The notes beneath the pieces are model-generated. The model worked only from the letters and a program-made list of their open reading frames with translations, did not search any database and was not told the origin of the DNA. From NCBI GenBank assembly GCA_902617825.1, contig CACMYE010000001.1, positions 1 through 64,000 on the forward strand: a stretch of DNA of 64,000 bases, written 5' to 3'. This stretch comes from an uncultured Pelagibacteraceae bacterium. Its GTDB lineage: Bacteria; Pseudomonadota; Alphaproteobacteria; Pelagibacterales; Pelagibacteraceae. Position 1 is the stretch's first letter; every line of letters starts with the position of its first letter. The position numbers were made by a program, and so were the translations under genes. Positions 60,215 to 64,000 of this stretch are shown here, piece by piece.

Positions 60215-61453
60215 TTAACCACCAATAATTGCTCCAACATTAAATATTGGTGAGTACATTGCAATCATCAGTCCACCAATCATTGCTCCCATAAACACAA
60301 TCATAATTGGTTCAATTAAACTGGACATATTGTCTACTGCTGTATCAAACTCCTCCTCATAATAATTTGATACTGAGGTAAACATTTCATCTAAATTTCC
60401 TGTTTGTTCCCCAACCGAAATTAACTGACTAAAAGTTGGTGGAAAAATAGGTTCTTTTAAAAATAATTTTGTGAGTGTGTCTCCTGAAAAAACACCTTTT
60501 TTCACATTTTCTAAAGCAAGTGTAACTACATCGTTATTACTAACTGATTTTGCAATTTCAATACTTTCAAGTAAGTTTACTCCAGCAGAGCTAAGATTAC
60601 CCATAATCAAGGAAATTCTAGCTATCAAAGATTTTAAAATCATATCTCCGAACACGGGCATTTTTAAAACTCTTTGATGCCACTTATATCGAATAGCTGG
60701 GATTTTAGTTGTGGTATATTTAAATACTAAAAACAATATAACCGACACAATTCCTAGTGTTAGACCTCCTGATCCTCTCATAAAGTTACTTGCTGTCATA
60801 ATGACAGCTGTTGGCGTTGGAAGTGCTACACCCATACCTTCGTACATCTCTGCAAAAACAGGGACAACTTTAACTAACATGAAAACCATTACAGTTATTG
60901 CAACAGTAAACATCACCACAGGATAGGTTAAAGCGCTTTTAATTTTCTTTTTAACTTTTTCTCTTTTTTCCAAAGATTCAACTAATTTCATTAAGAATAC
61001 ATCGAGTTTTCCACTAGCCTCTCCTGCCTTAATAAGATTAATATAAATATTGTCGAATACTTTTGGATATTTTTCAAAACATTTGGAAAGCGTAATTCCA
61101 CCTTCCAAACTTTTTCTGATATCCTCAATAATTTCTTTCATCGTTGGATGTTCAATTTGATCCCTTAACATACTAAGCACATTAAGAATTGGCAGACCTG
61201 CCTTCACCATTGTGGCAAATTGTTTTGAAAAAATTACAACATCTTGTGGTTTTACTGCTTTCTTTCCAAAAGAAAAACCACCACCTTTTTTCTTTTCTTT
61301 GGTCGCTTTCTTCTTTGTTTTTATTAAGTTGGTAATAATTATTTTTTGTTCTTTTAGTTTAAAGGATGCCTCTTCTTGATTTAATGCATCAATAGATCCT
61401 TCAACATATTTTCCTGCTGAAATCCCTTTATATGAAAAAGTTTCTGAAGACAT
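60215..61453 (-). CDS. pilC: Type IV pilus/type II secretion inner-membrane protein (PilC)
   Basis: 412 residues with the GspF/PilC fold. The N-terminal T2SSF domain has FSKQFATMVKAGLPILNVL, and a second copy FSQLISVGEQTGNLDEMF follows near residue 350; both repeats are typical. Three membrane segments are seen, around residues 170-190, 225-245 and 380-400. It recruits the assembly ATPase and pilin to the membrane. It follows pilB by 5 bp in the same transcript. Confidence 0.92.
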   Translation of the reverse strand: MSSETFSYKGISAGKYVEGSIDALNQEEASFKLKEQKIIITNLIKTKKKATKEKKKGGGFSFGKKAVKPQDVVIFSKQFATMVKAGLPILNVLSMLRDQIEHPTMKEIIEDIRKSLEGGITLSKCFEKYPKVFDNIYINLIKAGEASGKLDVFLMKLVESLEKREKVKKKIKSALTYPVVMFTVAITVMVFMLVKVVPVFAEMYEGMGVALPTPTAVIMTASNFMRGSGGLTLGIVSVILFLVFKYTTTKIPAIRYKWHQRVLKMPVFGDMILKSLIARISLIMGNLSSAGVNLLESIEIAKSVSNNDVVTLALENVKKGVFSGDTLTKLFLKEPIFPPTFSQLISVGEQTGNLDEMFTSVSNYYEEEFDTAVDNMSSLIEPIMIVFMGAMIGGLMIAMYSPIFNVGAIIGG

Positions 61454-61458
61454 TTAGA

Positions 61459-63207
61459 TCACTCTCCAGATAAAACACGATCGAATTCTCTGAAATTTAA
61501 ATCTCCAGTTAAAATCATTTCTCGACCCATGTCTTGCATTGTTCTAAAACCTTCTCTAGTGGCTATCTCTTTTAGCTCTGGTGTTGTTGCTTGTCTTAAA
61601 ATTGCTTCTTTAATTGGTTTTGTAACATTTAAAATTTCATAAATACCCATTCTTCCTTTGTAGCCAGTATCTTTACATTTCGGGCAACCTTTGCCTTTTT
61701 GAACTTTGGCTCTTGATGCTTGCTCAACTGTAAATCCAAAATCAGCTAAAGCTTTAGGGGTAATATCATCATCAGGGACTCTACATTCGGTACAAGTTTT
61801 TCTAGCAAGTCTTTGTGCTAATACTAGTGTTACCGCAGCACTAATTAAATAATCTGGTGTTCCCATATTTTGTAGTCTTGTAATTGTGCTTGGCGCATCA
61901 TTAGTGTGCAAAGTACTGAATACTAAGTGACCAGTTAAAGCAGCCTTCAAACCTATGTCCACAGTCTCTTTATCCCTCATCTCTCCTACAAGAATAATTT
62001 CTGGGTCTTGTCGCAAAAAAGATCTTAAAGCAGTTGAAAAGTTAAAACCAATATCGTCTTTAATTTGAACTTGACCTACACCATCTAATTCATATTCAAC
62101 AGGATCTTCCGCGGTTAAAATGTTTAGATGAGGTTTTGATACTTCTTTTAAAATACTGTAAAGCGTTGTTGTTTTTCCAGACCCTGTAGGTCCTGTTACC
62201 AATACTAATCCTTGAGTACCATGTATTGCTTTTCTTAAATTATTTAAATCTGTTTCTTCAAAATTTAATTGTTCCAGACTAATATCACCTGCATCTTTAT
62301 TTAATACCCGCATTACAATTCTTTCATTGTTGGCTGTAGGTAGTATTGAAAGACGTAAATCTACTACTTTGCCATCTATTTTAAATGGAATTGCTCCATC
62401 TTGTGGGAGTCTTCTTTCTGCAATGTCAAGTTTTCCCATGATTTTAAAACGAGTAACTACCGCACCATAGTTAGAATGCAAAAATTTAGAAAACTGTTCT
62501 TGCTCTTGTAAGATACCATCTAATCGATATCTCACTCTTGAGGTAAATCTATATGGCTCAATATGAATATCAGATACACCTGTTTTAATTGCTTCTGCAA
62601 CGACAGCTGTTGAAAATTTAATTACCTCAGACTCATTTTCTAAAGCCTCAATATCTTCATCAGGTTTTTCGTCTAAAATTTCTGTATTTTCATCGATATC
62701 GTAATCAAAAGTCTTAACTTTTTCCATATTTTTCTTTTGAATGCTCTCATATGTTTCCTCACCCTCTGCATGAAGTTTTTTTATAAAATTTGAAATATCT
62801 GAAATTTTAGCTGCATGTAATTCGATATCCATCTTAGTGATAGTTCTTAAATTTCTCATCAAACTTAATTTTGAGCTATCCGGGATTGCTATATGCAAAA
62901 TTTTACCTTCTACCTTGAATGGTGCAATAAAGTTCATATGAATATAATTTGATGGCAGAACTGACTTAATATCATCTGCAATTGGAGTGGAAGATAAATC
63001 AATTACATCTAATGATTGCTCTTTGACCAATAAATCTAAAATTTTATCTTCGTCTGTTAAATTAAGTTCAAAAACTGCGTCTAGTTGAGATTTTTGTGTT
63101 TCGCTTGAAACTTTTTTTATGTTTGCTAAATCTTTTCCTGATATTATATCTTGATCAATCAAGATATTAATAAGGTTTATTTCTGACTCTCTACTTATAT
63201 TAATCAT
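61459..63207 (-). CDS. pilB: Type IV pilus assembly ATPase (PilB)
   Basis: 582 residues. The N-terminal ~150 residues are the MshE/PilB-N domain; the ATPase core shows VTGPTGSGKTTTLYSIL (Walker A), LRQDPEIILVGEMRDKET (Walker B region) and the His box GHLVFSTLHTNDA. A four-cysteine zinc site lies in CTECRVPDDD...GCPKCKDTGYKGR. It powers pilus extension. Its start overlaps the secretin-like gene by 1 nt. Confidence 0.94.
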   Translation of the reverse strand: MINISRESEINLINILIDQDIISGKDLANIKKVSSETQKSQLDAVFELNLTDEDKILDLLVKEQSLDVIDLSSTPIADDIKSVLPSNYIHMNFIAPFKVEGKILHIAIPDSSKLSLMRNLRTITKMDIELHAAKISDISNFIKKLHAEGEETYESIQKKNMEKVKTFDYDIDENTEILDEKPDEDIEALENESEVIKFSTAVVAEAIKTGVSDIHIEPYRFTSRVRYRLDGILQEQEQFSKFLHSNYGAVVTRFKIMGKLDIAERRLPQDGAIPFKIDGKVVDLRLSILPTANNERIVMRVLNKDAGDISLEQLNFEETDLNNLRKAIHGTQGLVLVTGPTGSGKTTTLYSILKEVSKPHLNILTAEDPVEYELDGVGQVQIKDDIGFNFSTALRSFLRQDPEIILVGEMRDKETVDIGLKAALTGHLVFSTLHTNDAPSTITRLQNMGTPDYLISAAVTLVLAQRLARKTCTECRVPDDDITPKALADFGFTVEQASRAKVQKGKGCPKCKDTGYKGRMGIYEILNVTKPIKEAILRQATTPELKEIATREGFRTMQDMGREMILTGDLNFREFDRVLSGE

Positions 63208-64000
63208 TACAAAACTCTTGGTGCAATAAACACCAATAATTCATCTAGATTATCAGAATTAGACTTACCTTTAAAGATATTACCTATCACAGGCATATTT
63301 CCTAAACCTGGTAATTGATTTTTACTATTTGATTGTACATTTTTCTTAATTCCACCAATTACTACTATATCTCCATCGGCTACCAATAATTTTGTAACAA
63401 TTTCCATTTTATTAATTGGTGGCTCATCTGATGCAGCAGCTCTATTTGGAGTGTCGTTGTTTACTTTAATAGTCAATAAAACATTCCCGTCACCAATAAT
63501 GCTAGGAGTGACCTCTAACTTTAAAGCTGCCTCTTTAAATGATGTTGATGTAGTTCCATCCGATGTTGTTTGATATGGAATTTCCTCACCTTGAGTTACT
63601 GTAGCTAACTGATTATCTAATGTAAAAACTTTCGGATTTGAGATAGTTTTGGCCATACCCATACTTTCTAGAGCTGTTATTTCAACTTTTAATACTCCAG
63701 TAGTGGTTTTTTTTAATAATCCAATACCACTTGTTGCACCAGTTGCAGGAAAATTTGATATACTATCTGTAGCTGATCCTAAACCAACTGTATCGGATAA
63801 AACAGTTCCATCTGCACTTCCACTACTAGTCCCAGCTACACCACCAATAATTCTGTTATTTTTAGAGTAATATCCCCCAAGTCTTGATCCCAATGCTCTT
63901 TCAAAATCAGAATTTGCCTCAACTATAAATGCTTCAATTAAAACTTGCTTAGTTCTAATATCAATTTCTTTAATAACTTTATCAACTACATCTAAATCTT
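63207..64000 (-). CDS. Secretin (PilQ/MshL/GspD-like), 5' end beyond the window
   Basis: The C-terminal ~263 residues are visible. The frame is open to the window edge, and residues preceding the internal TTG at 63893 (KEIDIRTKQVLIEAFIVEA, ending ERA) are the typical secretin start of the beta-barrel domain, so the gene begins outside the window. Motifs GMAKTISNPKVFTLDNQLATV, EEIPYQTTSDG and VVIGGIKKNV are secretin features. It should form the outer-membrane pore for the pilus or secretion machine. Confidence 0.9.
   Translation of the reverse strand, partial: DLDVVDKVIKEIDIRTKQVLIEAFIVEANSDFERALGSRLGGYYSKNNRIIGGVAGTSSGSADGTVLSDTVGLGSATDSISNFPATGATSGIGLLKKTTTGVLKVEITALESMGMAKTISNPKVFTLDNQLATVTQGEEIPYQTTSDGTTSTSFKEAALKLEVTPSIIGDGNVLLTIKVNNDTPNRAAASDEPPINKMEIVTKLLVADGDIVVIGGIKKNVQSNSKNQLPGLGNMPVIGNIFKGKSNSDNLDELLVFIAPRVL

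Overview
The window looks like a chromosomal segment of a SAR11-type (Pelagibacterales) marine alphaproteobacterium. This is inferred from the strongly AT-rich sequence, very tight gene packing with 1-4 bp overlaps, many osmolyte and organic-acid transporters, lysine/isoleucine/asparagine-rich proteins, and short secreted proteins that share an MKKLLGIVVLGLL-type leader. No rRNA, CRISPR array, IS element or recognisable phage gene was seen.

Layout. 1-7 kb: a decayed cupin gene (probably a DMSP-lyase relative), a serine hydrolase, a CoA-ester lyase, two EamA transporters, an amidase and an iron-type alcohol dehydrogenase. 7-15 kb: a glycine betaine/carnitine-type ABC system (proV divergent from a double-permease proW, then proX) beside a carnitine-degradation set (3-hydroxyacyl/carnitine dehydrogenase, BKACE cleavage enzyme, hot-dog thioesterase, SDR) and an SMR pump. 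15-25 kb: TauD-type dioxygenase, GMC oxidoreductase, transporters, RNA polymerase omega, and a group of small catabolic enzymes including a cis-CaaD-like tautomerase with all six catalytic residues. 25-34 kb: two tripartite tricarboxylate (TTT) transporters, the second coupled to an MmgE/PrpD enzyme. 34-37.5 kb: a glycosyltransferase, a DUF6165-like protein and an amino-acid ABC importer without its ATPase. 37.5-43.2 kb: a SpeD-SpeE fusion and genes that could recycle its by-product methylthioadenosine (MtnP, MtnA, a class II aldolase-SDR fusion, Apt).

43.2-45.15 kb: a tRNA-Met(CAT) gene and a 50-bp exact partial copy of it bracket a ~1.8-kb insert. The insert carries two secreted-protein genes, three copies of a leader-coding sequence (one orphan) and short tandem repeats. 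45-55.5 kb: dimethylglycine/sarcosine dehydrogenase, alanine dehydrogenase, an omega-amino-acid:pyruvate transaminase and a taurine-type ABC transporter with an unusually large permease, then an Ldh2/Mdh2-type dehydrogenase. 55.5-64 kb: an ammonium transporter fused to a PP2C/SpoIIE-type phosphatase, upstream pilin genes, an STAS/anti-sigma-kinase pair, and type IV pilus assembly genes (pilC, pilB, secretin running off the end).

How they fit together. The dominant theme is uptake and stepwise oxidation of methylated and quaternary amines and sulfonates: carnitine to betaine, dimethylglycine to sarcosine, taurine or beta-alanine to alanine and pyruvate. The second theme is economical closure of the polyamine/methylthioadenosine cycle. 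The most unusual items are the Amt-phosphatase fusion with nearby partner-switching proteins, the SpeDE/Mtn/aldolase-SDR group, the tRNA-bounded leader-cassette island, and hairpins placed after the binding-protein genes of several transport operons.
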